A stretch of 64,000 nt of DNA. It comes from Eupeodes corollae. Lineage: Eukaryota > Arthropoda > Insecta > Diptera > Syrphidae. The DNA lies in the NCBI RefSeq assembly GCF_945859685.1, contig NC_079147.1, positions 17,711,289-17,775,288 on the forward strand, read 5' to 3'. How positions within the stretch are numbered: the first letter of the stretch is position 1; each line of letters starts with the position of its first letter. The notes under the pieces are model-generated. The model was not told where the DNA came from. It saw only the letters and a list, made by a program, of their open reading frames with translations, and made no database searches. Below, piece after piece: positions 32,030 through 43,900 of the stretch. Position numbers and translations under genes: made by a program.

Positions 32030-32880
32030 TAATTGTATGCAATGAACATCTGATAAGATTTTGAAAAAAATCGAATTGACAGTTTTTTCACAAAAAATAT
32101 AAACTTAAAACAAAACATTACTAAAAGTTAGTAAACATAAAAAACATTATTGAAACTTGTTAATAATGTATTTTCGGCTCAAACATCTTTTCAAAAACTG
32201 AACACTTTTGCTTCGAACTGATTTCAGTTTATGGAAAATATTGTTTTCGGCAGTTTAATTTTTATAAAAAAAGTTAACAGTCAGTTTTCTCATAAAAATT
32301 TAAGTCTACAACAAATAGTGCACAAAATGTATTATAAATTTGATTCTCGATATCAAAATGATTTTATTCTGCCCTAAATTTTCTTAGAAAAATGCAATTT
32401 TTTTTTGTTTATCTAAGAAATACAAGTTTTTAAGAAATGCAACTAAAATTGGTAAAAATTGGTTTTCGCCTAAATATCTCGTTAACAAAAATAGATTTTG
32501 AAATCAAACTATTTCATCAAATGCAAGACCCCCAAGACCCGGCCTTGATTTATCTTACTTTACGACCAGTTGATGTTAATGTGAAAAGAAATAATTACGC
32601 ACCAATTATTCAGAAATATACATTATTGAAGAATATACAGTTAAATAAAGTCAACAGTCCGTTACAGAAAACAAGACTTGTAAACTTTCCGATTTGTCGA
32701 ATTGAAAATGTTGACATTTCTCAACGTTTTAAGGTCTCTAGAATCTTAATACAAATGTATGCGTAGCATGTGTGGTGAACGTTCGTACGTCCGCATGTCT
32801 GTACGCTAGGAAAACCTGTTTTGTCGTCCATACCTCAACTTTAAATAAATTTTATATTTATCAGATAATAATACCCGTAT
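32030..32880 (+). repeat. Degenerate, rearranged HINE-like sequence
   Basis: 32040-32500 carries internal repeat motifs (AAAATCGAATTGACAGTTTT, TTTTCGGCTCAAACATC). 32690-32870 carries the left module out of its normal order (TTGTCGAATTGAAAATGTTG, CTCAACGTTTTAAGGTC, GTTCGTACGTCCGCATG). It is more diverged than the other copies and seems an older, scrambled insertion. Confidence 0.65.
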
Positions 32881-32999
32881 TTTTTGGCATTCTATAAATA
32901 GTATAGTGGAAAATTCCAAAAAAACACATCGGCAGTAGACAGATTTTGTTATTTAAAAATTGGTACAACTGTAAAAAGATCTGGCAGAATAATAATAAA

Positions 33000-34446
33000 A
33001 AAAAGAGGCTGGGATGCGACCCACACTGATAACTTCCCATCCCATCTGTCGATTTGTCTTGCTTAAAAGTTTGTCTATATGTATTTGTACCAAATTTGCG
33101 CACTATTTTTTGTAGATTTTATTTTTTATGAAAAAACGGACTGTTGGATTTTTATATAAAAATTACTGAATATTGAAAACAATATTTTCTCTGAAATAAA
33201 ATAAGTTTGAAGCCAATATTTTAAATTTTTGAAAAGCTATTTGAGCCGAAAGTAAATTTTTACCAAGTTTTAGTATTGTTTTTTTTTTAGAGTTTTATTT
33301 TTTGTAAAAAACCTGTCAATTCGAATTTTTTAAAAATTTTACCAACTGTTGAAAACAATATTTCTTACAAGATAAATTTAGTTTGAAGCCAATATTTTAA
33401 CATTTTGAAGAGATATTTGAGTCGAAAATCAATTTTTACCAACTTTTATACATTTTTTTTCAGGTTTTTATTTTTTGTAAAAAAACTTTTGATTCGATTT
33501 TTCTCAAAATTTATCCTAATGTTGAAAACAATATTTCTTATAAGAAAAAATTAGTTAGAACCTATTATCTCAAAGTTTTTAAGAGATATTTGAGTCGAAA
33601 ATCATTTTTTACGAACTTTTGTTAATTTTTTTTCGGTTTTTAATTTTTTGTACAAAAACTGTCAAATCGATTTTTTTCAAACTTTAACTGAATGTTGACA
33701 ACAAGATGTTTTGAAAGATAAAAGTAAATTAAAGCCAATATCTCAAAGTTTTGAAAAGATATTTGAGTCGAAAATCAATTTTTACCAACTTTTATACATT
33801 TTTTTAGGTTTTTATTTTTTGTAAAAAAACACTGTCAATTAGATTTTTCTCAAAATTTTATCAGATATCAAAAACATTATTCTTCGTTGCACAAAATTGT
33901 TTTAGAGATGAAATCATATTTCGGTCGTAAAATTTTGGAGGTGACAAATCTTTTTTTTTCACTTTTATTGATTTATAAAAAAACCGTTATATTGATTTTT
34001 TTCAAAAAATGTACCTGTTTTGTGTCACGTTATAGTATATTATATAAAATTAATTTCAAGTCTCTAGCGTTTTTGGTTCTTAAGATATTTAGGGTTAACC
34101 AACATTTTCACCTTTTTTTCAAACTGCTATGGTAAAAAAACCACCCACGCAATTTTCTTAAGAGCCCTTTCTGCGTCTTTCTGCCTTATTATCTGTATAA
34201 CAAAATTTATTTGAAGTCGATATCTCTTCTGGTTCTTGAGCTATGGACGACGAAAAAAACGTCGCGAACGTACGGACGTACGGACGTACGGACTTACGGA
34301 CGTACAAACGTACGTACACACGCACGCACAGACATCTTTCTAAAAATCTTTTATTTCGACTCTAGGGACCTTGAAACGTCGAGAAATGTCAAAATTTTCA
34401 ATTTGACAAATCGGACCCATTACAATAACTTCCTATGGGAAGTTAA
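33000..34446 (-). mobile_element. HINE/DINE-like element, complete copy (inverted)
   Basis: Same family as 23515-25127 in the opposite orientation. The right terminus is at 33000 (complement of CGCATCCCAGCCTCTTTTT) with the inverted repeat AACTTCCCATCCC. Internal 174-bp class units follow, then the microsatellite (ACGTACGGACGTACGGA, 34265-34325), and the left end GGAAGTTATTGTAATGGG reads out to 34446. The palindrome at this end has one mismatch (TCCTATGGGAAGTTA on the plus strand). No ORF. Confidence 0.87.
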
Positions 34447-35165
34447 AAAACACACATATAGAAGAAAGTTTTGTGAAAATCAAAAGTTACAAATAACTTA
34501 GCAAAAAGAAAAACCAACTAAAACTAGTAAAATGGACAATTTTCAACAAGAAATAGTAAGAAACCATCTGGAAATTGAGATTCTCTAAAAAAAAAGTTGA
34601 TTTAACAATTGCAGCTTTAACATAAAATAAAAACTAACAAAAGTTGGTAAAAAATGATTTTCGACTCAAATATCTTTTGAAAAATTTTTTTTCAGCATTC
34701 GGTGAAATTTTGATAAAAATCGAATTGACAGTTTTTGTACAAAAAATTAAAAACCTAAGAAAAAATTAACAAAAGTTGGTAAAAAGTGATTTTCGACTCA
34801 AATATCTTTTTAAAAATTTTAAATATTGGCTTCAAACCAATTTTATCTTATAAGAAATATTGTTTTCAACATTCGGTAAAATGTTGAAAAAAATCGAATT
34901 GACAGTTTTTGTACAAAAAATTAAAAACCTAAAAAAAAATAACAAAAGTTATTTTCGACTCAAATATCTTTTCAAAAATTTTAAATATTGGCTTCAAACT
35001 AATTTTATCTTATAAGAAATATTGTTTTCAACATTTTTTTGAATTTTGCAGCTATGGCATTGCCGTCAACTGGGTTAGCAAATCAAAATAAATAATTTTC
35101 TAGGTTTAAATGATAAACGAAAATTAAAATTTAAATAAAAATAAATTTAAACAAATTCGGTAATA
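34447..35165 (+). repeat. HINE-like internal repeat fragment
   Basis: 34615-35045 holds about three minisatellite units (AAAATCGAATTGACAGTTTT near 34720 and 34895; TTTTCGACTCAAATATCTTT) in plus orientation with no termini. The remainder to 35165 is AT-rich and unassigned. Confidence 0.7.
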
Positions 35166-36469
35166 AACGGTGATTTTTTAGGAGCTTGATAACTTTTTTA
35201 AAAAAAAACGCATACAATTTGCAAAATCTCATCGATTCGTTATTTGAAACGTTAGATTGGTCCATGACATTTACTTTTTGAAGATAATTTCATTTAAATG
35301 TTGACCGCGGCTGCGTCTTAGGTGGTCCATTCGGAAAGTCCAATTTTGGGTAACTTTTTCGAGCATTTCGGCCGGAATAGCCCGAATTTCTTCGGAAATG
35401 TTGTCTTCCAAAGCTGGAATAGTTGCTGGCTTATTTGTGTAGACTTTAGACTTGACGTAGCCCCACAAAAAATAGTCTAAAGGCGTCAAATCGCATGATC
35501 TTGGTGGCCAACTTACCGGTCCATTCCTTGAGATGAATTGTTCTCCGAAGTTTTCTCTCAAAATGGCCATAGAATCGCGAGCTGTGTGGCATGTAGCGCC
35601 ATCTTGTTGAAACCACATGTCAACGAAGTTCAGTTCTTCCATTTTTGGCAACAAAAAGTTTGTTAGCATTGAACGATAGCGATCGCCATTCACCGTAACG
35701 TTGCGTCCAACAGCATCTTTGAAAAAATACGGTCCAATGATTCCACCAGCGTAAAAACCACACCAAACAGTGCATTTTTCGGGATACATGGGCAGTTCTT
35801 GAACGGCTTCTGGTTGCTCTTCACTCCAAATGCGGCAATTTTGCTTATTTACGTAGCCATTCAACCAGAAATGAGCCTCATCGCTGAACAAAATTTGTCG
35901 ATAAAAAAGCGGATTTTCTGCCAACTTTTCTAGGGCCCATTCACTGAAAATTCGAAGTTGTGACAGATCGTTCGGCTTCAGTTCTTGCACGAGCTGTATT
36001 TTATACGGTTTTACACCAAGATCTTTGCGTAAAATCTTCCATGCGGTCGAATAACACAAACCCAATTGCTGCGAACGGCGACGAATCGACATTTCACGGT
36101 CTTCAGCAACACTCTCAGAAACAGACGCAATATTCTCTTCTGCACGCACTGTACGCATTCGTGTGGTTGGTTTAATGTCCAATAAAGTAAACTGAGTGCG
36201 AAACTTGGTCACAATCGCATTAATTGTTTGCTCACTTGGTTGATTATGTAGACCATAAATCTGACGTAAAGCGCGAAACACATTTCGAACCGAACACTGA
36301 TTTTGGTAATAAAATTCAATGATTTGCAAGCGTTGCTCGTTAGTAAGTCTATTCATGATGAAATGTCAAAGCATACTGAGCATCTTTCTCTTTGACACCA
36401 TGTCTGAAATCCCGCGTGATCAGTCAAATACTAATGCATGAAAATCCTAACCTCAAAAAAATCACCCTT
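35166..36469 (-). mobile_element. DD41D Tc1/mariner transposon, copy 2 (intact)
   Basis: 1304 bp, bounded by AACGGTGATTTTTT at the left and, inverted, AAGGGTGATTTTTT at the right. TA lies on each side (35164-35165 and 36470-36471). It carries one uninterrupted transposase gene. The inverted ends are short (about 14 bp) and then differ between the two sides. It is the opposite orientation to copy 1 at 5821-7111 and is nearly identical in sequence. Confidence 0.94.
35271..36356 (-). CDS. DD41D mariner-type transposase
   Basis: 361 residues, full length, no stops. The N-terminal helix-turn-helix region (residues 1-55, MNRLTNEQRLQIIEFYYQNQ) and a second one (about 75-115, SIRRRSQQLGLCYSTAWKIL) bind the element's ends. 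The catalytic RNase H-like core follows: D159 in LFSDEAHFWLNG, D252 in MWFQQDGATCH, and D294 in LTPLDYFLWG. There are 41 residues between the second and third Asp, hence DD41D, matching the rosa/Visitor-type group. The reaction is cut-and-paste transposition into TA. It is the only gene in the window for an apparently complete transposition enzyme. Start codon and TIR distances match copy 1. Confidence 0.94.
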   Translation of the reverse strand: MNRLTNEQRLQIIEFYYQNQCSVRNVFRALRQIYGLHNQPSEQTINAIVTKFRTQFTLLDIKPTTRMRTVRAEENIASVSESVAEDREMSIRRRSQQLGLCYSTAWKILRKDLGVKPYKIQLVQELKPNDLSQLRIFSEWALEKLAENPLFYRQILFSDEAHFWLNGYVNKQNCRIWSEEQPEAVQELPMYPEKCTVWCGFYAGGIIGPYFFKDAVGRNVTVNGDRYRSMLTNFLLPKMEELNFVDMWFQQDGATCHTARDSMAILRENFGEQFISRNGPVSWPPRSCDLTPLDYFLWGYVKSKVYTNKPATIPALEDNISEEIRAIPAEMLEKVTQNWTFRMDHLRRSRGQHLNEIIFKK

Positions 36470-36471
36470 TA

Positions 36472-39463
36472 ATTAACATCTTTTATGTATAAATGGTTTT
36501 CAAAAATTAATAGAGTGCTTTCCATTCAAAATTTTTTAACACTTATACTGTTTCTTGCACCGTCAGAGATTTTTTTTCAAAGGTTAAATTTCTGTAGGCA
36601 GAAAAAACAGGACAATTCTTTATATACTTGAATCGAGTTGAAATAAGCTTGATTCAAATATTTGTGAAGAAAAACCTGTGTGGAAGAGTGGTTTTACAGA
36701 TAATGCATTATGGTCTGTTTATTTGCATGTTTGTGTACAAAAATATTGTGTTGTTTAAATGAAATTAAAAAAGAAATGCACATTGAGTAGGCAGCATATT
36801 CTTAAATATTATTTTGCTGAAATATTCAGTTCTCAATTGTTTTACACAAATCAAACTATCTCACATTCACTTCATAGTAAACATCGAAACACCATTTGTA
36901 TTTTAGAGAGTGCTGTCAAACTTAATCATTTTTAAATCTTCTTGTGTGGTGAAAACACCAACACGATTTATTCAATCTAAACTGAGATAAACCTTTGGTG
37001 GAAGCATAACACAACTTAATTATCTTTTCTATTATTTTCTCTTGTAAAATAAGCCCAGTTAGTCCAATAATATTAACAGTAACAGATTGATTTTGTTTCC
37101 CCAATGGAAAACGCATGATTCTAAATGCACAACTACTCAACGAACACAGACATCGAAAAACGAATGCAATATCAATCGTACCAACATTTGAGAACGAAAT
37201 AACATAAGATCCATTCGAGACTCCTATAAATGTCAAAAATCCATCCGTAGTAAGATTCTACTTTAACTTTTATCGATGTTATTCATACTACGGATATTGT
37301 TTTTGTTATTCGTGTAAAGTACTACTACACTATTGATAGATTTTCCCACAAAACACGGGTAGTGTAGAAATAACCTCAAATCCTTACCCTGTATAGTTTG
37401 TCCGAAAAGGTGGGTTGTACTTGCAAAAGGGCGCATACGTTCTCTGGTTCAGACTCTGTTATGCATAATATTTGATTTTCATTTTTTTAAATAGCAAGTT
37501 AATTTTTTTAAAACATTTTTTACACATACCTATAATTGATATTTGTTCACCAAAATGCAAAAATTGTATATTATTCACGTTTTTTGTGTTTGAATTACAT
37601 ACATATGTACCTCGGTTTTCTTAAAGTGTAAAGAAAAATTAAAATTTAAACATTGTAAAAAAATCAGAGAAAAAAGTTTGCCAAGGAATACTTTAATTTA
37701 AATAAAAAACGCTGTTAGCTAGATTTTGTTTATAATGTTCTTACATCTTAATGAATATTAAGATTGAGCAAGTTATAAGTCAATATCTTTCCTTGCATTC
37801 CAGATACATATTTGAGTCGAATATAAATTTTACTTGCGGCTTTAAGCAACTTTTTTATTTGTAAACAAATTTTAACCGGAGATTTTATTCAAAAATGACA
37901 TTACGATGCGATGGCAGAAAAGTCGAAAAAATTCTGTCCGTGTGTTTGTCTATCCTAGCCTTTTCAGCCCAAATCATTAGGTCGATTGATCTCAAATTTA
38001 TAAGTCAATGTTTTAAGTCGCCTTCAATAATTTTTTCTGCTTGAGCTTTTATTTGGTCTCTATTATATTCGATGATCAAAAATATTTTAAAACTAAAGAA
38101 TTGAAAATTAAAGACTTATTGTTAGTTCCAATGTTGTTTAAATTTTCGAATATAAACTTTCTTGCAGGTTCATTTTTAAATCTTAAAATACCGGAAATAT
38201 TTTGAAACATACTCTTTGGATACATCTGCAAGTTCGTAGGACCCAGTCGTGCATTTTATTTTATCAATTTTTTGAAATTGTGTCAGGTTTTTATTTTTTA
38301 TAAAAAAAACTTTAAATTAGATTTTGGAAAAAAAAATTAACTAAATAATTTTTAAAATAATATCTAATCTAATTCAAGCTTACACCAATTTTGTATGGCA
38401 ATGAATAAAGTTAAATTTATCTGAAGTCGATATCTCAACTGGTTCATGAGATATGGCAGACAAAAAAGAAGCCCCCACACGTACGAAAGTAAATATGTTA
38501 GTAATTTTAAGGACGGATAAATACAAAAAGTCAATAAAAGGATTTTTGCAATAACAACAAATGTATTTGAAGTCACCCACTCTTTCTTTGGCAAAGGCTG
38601 GCGAAAAGGGGGGTTGACACAGAATTCTATATTCTTGATGTGCGGCTGAAAAAAGAATCAATTTATATATCGGCGTAGGGGGGAAAGCAATTGCTTGTAA
38701 AAGTATCGATAAACGATTTGATAGACCTTAACATATTTTTACTTTAATGCAATATCACAAAACTATGTATTTAAACTAATTAAAAAAATCATAGGCTCTT
38801 AAATCATTTGTGTATAGATAGTTAAAAAATTAAAGTGCTGCTTTTGTTAAAAGTTATACGTGTAGCTGATTAGCTACAGATTTGATTGAACACATTAAAA
38901 CTAATTTAATATTTAATCTCCCTGTGTATATGCTCAAAACCTTTCTCAAATCTTATACAATTATCAATATAACTTTCGAAGAATTATTTTTTTGGCATCG
39001 TATTGTTCTTTTGTAAATTTTCCTTATCATTTCAGAAGAACAGAATATGTCAACGACATTAATGATTAAAATTCAAACTAAATATATTTAGGTGGCTTAG
39101 CCTTATACCACCTATCAGTTACTGACCTTTTATTATTTACTGATCGACCTTTGTGATAATTTTAATGCCTTATACAACAAATAACACCGTGAGCTACAAC
39201 AAACTTTAAATTTCATTTTAAGATCAAGACCAATAATAATAATAATTAAAAAATGTGATTTAAATTATCTGTCTTACTTATTTGTAATGTTGTAGTGATG
39301 GAGCTATATCAATGTATTTGTGTTCTTTGTATAGCACACATTTTGATTGCCTTTTGTATTTTTTTGTATTCAGTGGCAAAATTTTCTACTTAAGCTGATC
39401 CATGGAGTGATTTTTCATCTTAGCAGTTGTGATATTCAACCTGAACAGACCTCAATTCTCAAA
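36472..39463. other. 3-kb non-coding stretch upstream of OBP6
   Basis: No convincing gene. An open frame of 104 codons at 36922-37236 (minus) has no recognisable domain. 37840-38060 and 38270-38480 contain weak HINE-like motifs (CTGTCCGTGTGTTTGTC; GTCGATATCTCAACTGGTTC). The last few hundred bases should contain the OBP6 promoter. Confidence 0.5.
39090..39118. promoter_or_regulatory. AGGTGGCTTAG motif upstream of OBP6
   Basis: AGGTGGCTTAG occurs at 39090-39100, about 370 bp upstream of the OBP6 ATG, followed by CCTTATACCACCTATC, which includes an inverted partial copy (CCACCT). The same 11-mer lies upstream of OBP3 (15138-15148), and its first nine bases lie upstream of OBP4 (22447-22455). 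Regulatory function is inference. Confidence 0.4.
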
Positions 39464-39972
39464 ATGAAACTTTTCGCTGCAGTTTTCGCCCTTTGCATGG
39501 TTGCCTTGGTAAGTTTAAATAATTTGTTTACAAAGTCATAAATAAATTAATAATTTAATATTTTATTCTTTAGGCCTCTTCAGCCGCATTCCAGGATAAG
39601 ACTGAAGATGACTTCTTCAAGGCCAGTGCTGCTTGCGCAGAAAAACTTAAGATCCCTGCTTCTCTATTAGAAAAACTCCAACAATTCGAATACCCCGATG
39701 AGGAGCTTGTCCATGAAGACATCAAATGTGTGTTCTCTACTTTGGAATTGTTCAATGACAAGACCGGTTACAATGTTGAACATGTTGCTGATTTATACAA
39801 GGACAAGGCTAATGCTGAAGAATTGATTCCAATTTTGAGCAATTGCAACAAGAACCCAACAAACGAACCAGCTGCCAAATGGGCCTACAAGGGATTCCAG
39901 TGCATCATGGCTAGCAAGGTCGGTCAATGGTTCAAGGATGATATTACCAAGCAAGCTGCTGCTAAGGCATAA
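39464..39972 (+). CDS. OBP6: Minus-C odorant-binding protein (Obp99-type)
   Basis: Intact 147-residue secreted OBP. Exon 1 is 39464-39508 (MKLFAAVFALCMVAL), the intron is 39509-39573 (65 bp, GTAAGT...TTTAG, phase 0), and exon 2 is 39574-39972. Cysteines of the mature protein are at 36, 67, 106 and 125 with 30, 38 and 18 residues between, fitting C1, C3, C4 and C6 of the classic OBP motif; C2 and C5 are absent. Cleavage is likely after ASSA. The sequence resembles the dipteran Obp99/Obp44a Minus-C group. Codon use is richer in C- and G-ending codons (AAG, GCC, GTC) than in the minus-strand array, which fits high expression. It lies alone on the plus strand about 11.7 kb from OBP5. Ligand unknown. 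Confidence 0.95.
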
Positions 39973-40000
39973 GGCTGAATAAGTGATTTTTTGACGAAAA

Positions 40001-40006
40001 AATAAA
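40001..40006 (+). terminator. Poly(A) signal of OBP6
   Basis: AATAAA 28 bases after the OBP6 stop codon. This gives a short 3' UTR, as is common for OBP genes. Confidence 0.75.
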
Positions 40007-40019
40007 GAAACGTGTAAAA

Positions 40020-41790
40020 AAATTAGCGGTGTTTGAAAGAAGTGAAGTTAAAAGTTAATCACAGTTTTATTTATAGAACATTGGAAGGCCAAGGTCAAGA
40101 ACGAAATGATTTCGTATAGAAGTTATAATTGGTAACACTGTAAATGTTATCAATTTTTGGTTGCTTTTAGATTATTTCAGTTTGACAGTTTCAAAAATTA
40201 AAGCTTGGAGAAAATATTCATTTTCTGTAAAGAACGAATCTGTACAACTTTTTCATGTGAATTCCCGACTTGACATTAGAAGAATATTTTCAACTGAGAA
40301 TATCGCTTGAAAGCTGACAAAAATTGATTACGAATTTTGTTCACTTCTAAACAAAACCCTTTTGGGTTATGCAGGCTTTTAATTAAGCTAAAATTTAAGA
40401 CTTATTCTCAATATCAACTAAACCCAATTTTGCATTATTTTTCAATATAGATCACCTTTCAGGGCCTTCCCTTTTCTTGAACTCTCTTTATTCGAATTTT
40501 ATCGTTAAAACAGGTTAAGAAGATATAAATTAGAGTTGCAGCTCCGTAATATTATGCGTTCTAAACTCTGAAAGAATTCGTTATAAAAGAAGACACAGAC
40601 ATCAAATTTGAAATAAAAGAATTCCATTCCGTGCCACAGACTTCGTTGGGTTCTTTCTTCATTTACAGAAAACAATTTTCTAGAACAAAACAAAAGTTCA
40701 AAACGCAAGTAAAGAAGAATACGGGACGAAAAAGGACGAAGACGAAAGTGTATTATAAAGGAGAAATTATCAGAGACAAAATTTAGAAGTTTCAGTATTC
40801 ATAAAGAATTACCAAAGTTACTCCTTCAATAAGGACGAAGATGCGGAGATGGCATAGTCATTTCTACACTTTACTATAGATACAGACTACATCCAAAGGA
40901 CCTTTCCTGCACACACATTGCACATAATGTTTGGCAACAACTTTCGAGTTAAAATCGTATTTTGTATTCGAAATGTATACCTACCTTGAGCTGAATTGAA
41001 GAGGTGAAAAGGGTTTTCACATTTTCAGCAGCATTGAAATGCTCTTCTCTCTTTATATCCTCATGGTTGGATACTGGATGAATGCCATAAATTTAATTAA
41101 ATTACATCTGCAGATACTGAACTTGTTCCATTGAAAATACCAATATCTCTCTAGTTTGGTGTTCCGAGTTCCGATTGTCGTAGCCCGAACCCCGGAGATG
41201 TCGGAACTATAGATACATATTGTTTCACGAATTATATTCATTGGTTGTGGCATTTTAAAATACAAGTGTTGCCACTTTGTTGTTCAGGAGAAAATAAACG
41301 GTAGACAAACAAATAACATAAGAAAAGTTTTGCCCTTGAAAAAATGTACGATGGTAAGAGGCTAGTAGTCCAGTAAAAATGTACTTTTACAAAAAAAGCG
41401 AAAAAATTCAACTTTACGGTTTTTAATGATAAATTTCGTGTGTTAGATATCGACGAAAAGCTTTAGGCAATTTTGCATTCTTTAGAAAAAATATTATGAC
41501 ATTTTCCACAGTCGGACCCACCATTTCATAAAGAGTCTTATCTTTCAGAGATTATTGTTTCAGCTTACAAAAAATTGTTCATTTTAAACTCTTAATTATT
41601 AAAATCAAGAAAAATCTTCAACTTAAACTTAATACAAAAAAATTAAGACTTTCTCAACGCCTGAGTCAACCAGACAATTTTCGCATATCTATACCAATTC
41701 CAACGAAACCTTTGGTCCGAGGCCGGCAATAGTTCTGAAACGATGTTCTTCAATGTTGCACTACATTTGCATACGAATTTGCATCTTTAT
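40020..41790. other. Intergenic 3' of OBP6
   Basis: No coding signal that I can support. 41340-41480 has weak HINE-like motifs (GAAAAAATTCAACTTTACGG). Small open frames at 40505-40708 and 41053-41265 look like chance. Confidence 0.45.
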
Positions 41791-41794
41791 TCTA

Positions 41795-42700
41795 TTCGAT
41801 ACCCATCATCTCTTTATCGATTTCAATGCCGCTTATGACAGCATCTATAGGTACGGAAGTGCTTTACAGAGCAATCTCTAAATTGGGCATCCCTGTCAAA
41901 CTTGTCCGTTTGTGCAGAATGACGATGAATAATAAACGCTGTTTTTTCAAGGTCGGAAAAGATCTCATCGATGCTTTTCATGTCAAAAAAGGTTTTAGAA
42001 AAGGCTATACACTGTTGTGCGACTTCTTCAACATCGTTCTGGAAAGAATTGTGCAAAATTTATGAACACTAAAGGCAACCGTTGCATGATGGTTAGTGCG
42101 TTGGACTGTCATGCAAGGGTCTTGGGTTCAATCCCTACCCGTACCACCTTAATTTTAAAAATTAAGTTTTCGCACACAGGAATGGTTGAGAGTTGTAAGT
42201 CACTAGGCCCTGGTTCACAACGGACTGTTGCGCCACCCAATTTATGTATTTAGTTTAAAGGCACAATATTCCAAAGGTCCATCTAATTATTCGGATACGA
42301 CAACGATATTGACATAATTGGAAAATCAAAGCTTGTTGTCAATGGTTTTAAACATTGGGACAAAAGCTGAGAAGAAGTTAAGGGCAGATGGGAACGTCAT
42401 AAGATGCTTAGAGAACAAAATTTCTGCGGGTAGTTTATGGTCCCATCTGCATAGATGGAGAATAGAGGAGGTACGAGGACGAACCAAAAGAATAAAAGTC
42501 CAACGACTTAGATGGGTCCACTAGGGAAGTTCTTTGATTCCTATCCCGAGGGATAGAAGTAGATTAAGAATGCAAATCATTGCCACTTGCGTATACCAGC
42601 AAGTGGGAGAGGATCCCAACCCACTTATCGTGTCAAACTGGAGACAACTAGCTAGGGACCAAGCTGGTTGGAGATGCATGCTGGTTTAGGCCTTGACAGC
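41795..42700 (+). mobile_element. RTE-like LINE copy C, fragmentary, split by a SINE
   Basis: Plus-strand RT pieces (LVRLCRMTMNN, HVKKGFRKGYTLLCDFFNIV) run to 42070. A SINE insertion at 42078-42255 follows, then GGCACAATATTCCAAAGGTC and the C-terminal region (VQRLRW, QVGEDPNPL) to about 42700. It is missing the endonuclease and much of the RT. The (TAAG)n tail is not seen. Confidence 0.82.
42078..42255 (+). mobile_element. SINE copy, internally deleted, inside RTE copy C
   Basis: tRNA-like head with GATGGTTAGTGCGTTGGACT and box B GGTTCAATCCC, then a jump from the start of the body to CGCACACAGGAATGGTTGAG, ending GCGCCACCCAATTTATGTATT. TAAAGGCA at 42070-42077 and 42256-42263 is the target duplication. 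The RTE sequence resumes exactly after it, so this SINE moved after RTE copy C was in place. Confidence 0.87.
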
Positions 42701-42818
42701 ATTGTTAATTTGAGAAATTAAAAATAGTGTAAAATTAAATAGTTCAAAAACTCAAACCTGCTTTTTGTCATAAGAGCATAATTTGCCACCTTTGCTAAAG
42801 TCTTTAAATAGCACTTGC

Positions 42819-42885
42819 ATGAAGGAAACTAAAAATCTGGGAATTATAGGTATATGTATCGCCAACCATCTGCTGTGAAAAAGCA
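42819..42885 (+). mobile_element. Tiny CR1-like LINE remnant
   Basis: Reads CMKETKNLGIIGICIANHLL, matching the post-RT segment of the CR1-like LINE at 28740-30600 (CIEKTEHLDILGMCITNHLL). It is only about 65 bp. Confidence 0.6.
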
Positions 42886-43900
42886 CATGTGCTTATATGG
42901 AAAAAGCGTTCGACACCGTATGGTAAGATTGTCTTTATCTCAAACTGAACAGACTTGGCATAAGTAAACTATTGTTGTATATGCTTTATGATATGCTTAA
43001 AGGTAGAAACCTTGTTTTCATAAGTGATAATATAACTTCTACTAAAATAGTCCACATTTAAAATGGTATGCAACGGGATCTGGTGGATTCGGCGATTGCC
43101 TTCAGCGTTTACACCAGCGCAGCGATCCAAAAGGTAGTCAAACTATGTCAATAGCACGAAGTGTAGAGGTTATTAGAATTCTTTTAAAGAGCGATTTCGA
43201 CAAGATTCAGCGATATTGCGACGAATGGAAAATGAAAATAAACATGCAGATGTCGGCACATCTGGCACGTGCAAGAATTGGCACAAGATAGTCATTGTTG
43301 ATCTTCACGAGAAGCTATTAACGAGGAAAAGGGTAGTGAAGAACTTCGTTATCTGCTAAGATCAGTTTTTTTTTTCATTCGACAGACATAAAAACTACTC
43401 GGACCAGTACCTGACAAAACGACTATTTTGCAGAAATTGGCTTGAACCGAGAATGAAGGTAATTCGCTACATGGACCTCATATGGCCGATAAACATTTAC
43501 GGTTTTTCTGTGCGGTTCAAAGTTACCCTTTCCTAGATGGAAAAATTCCGGGTGTTGGTGCCGGCAGTTCTTACGACAATGTACCGGCTTATGTCAAACA
43601 GCCGAATGTTCTTATGTTCCTTGCTATTCAAAGGAGGCCCTATACTCGAATCTACAGAATTGACAATTTCGTGATAAAATCGTTTAAGATCACATTTCAA
43701 GAGCTACATATATCTTCGCCCAACAATAAAATTTTTGGGGCGTTCTATCCCAACGACGAATACTATAAAAATGCACTTTTGAGCTGCTTCGTCCCACCAG
43801 AGGCAGGTATTCCTTTTTTTAGATAGATGCTGTTTGATACGGAATATATTTGTAGTTCCGTTAATCTACCGAAGTGAAGAAGGAGAATTAGATTTGGTTC
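42886..43900 (+). mobile_element. LINE-Y copy, degenerate
   Basis: Same family as 49642-51658: AYMEKAFDTVW, LLYMLYDMLKG, FDKIQRYCDEWKMKI, and the C-terminal region RINRIDNFVIKS-type (YRIDNFVIKSFKITFQELHI) and FGAFYPNDEYYKNALLSCFV. Frame breaks are frequent and both ends are eroded. Confidence 0.82.

Noticed and set aside
36922..37236. Minus-strand ORF of 104 codons
   Set aside because: No recognisable domain, signal or intron pattern, and not similar to receptor C-termini I know. Treated as chance, though a search would be decisive.
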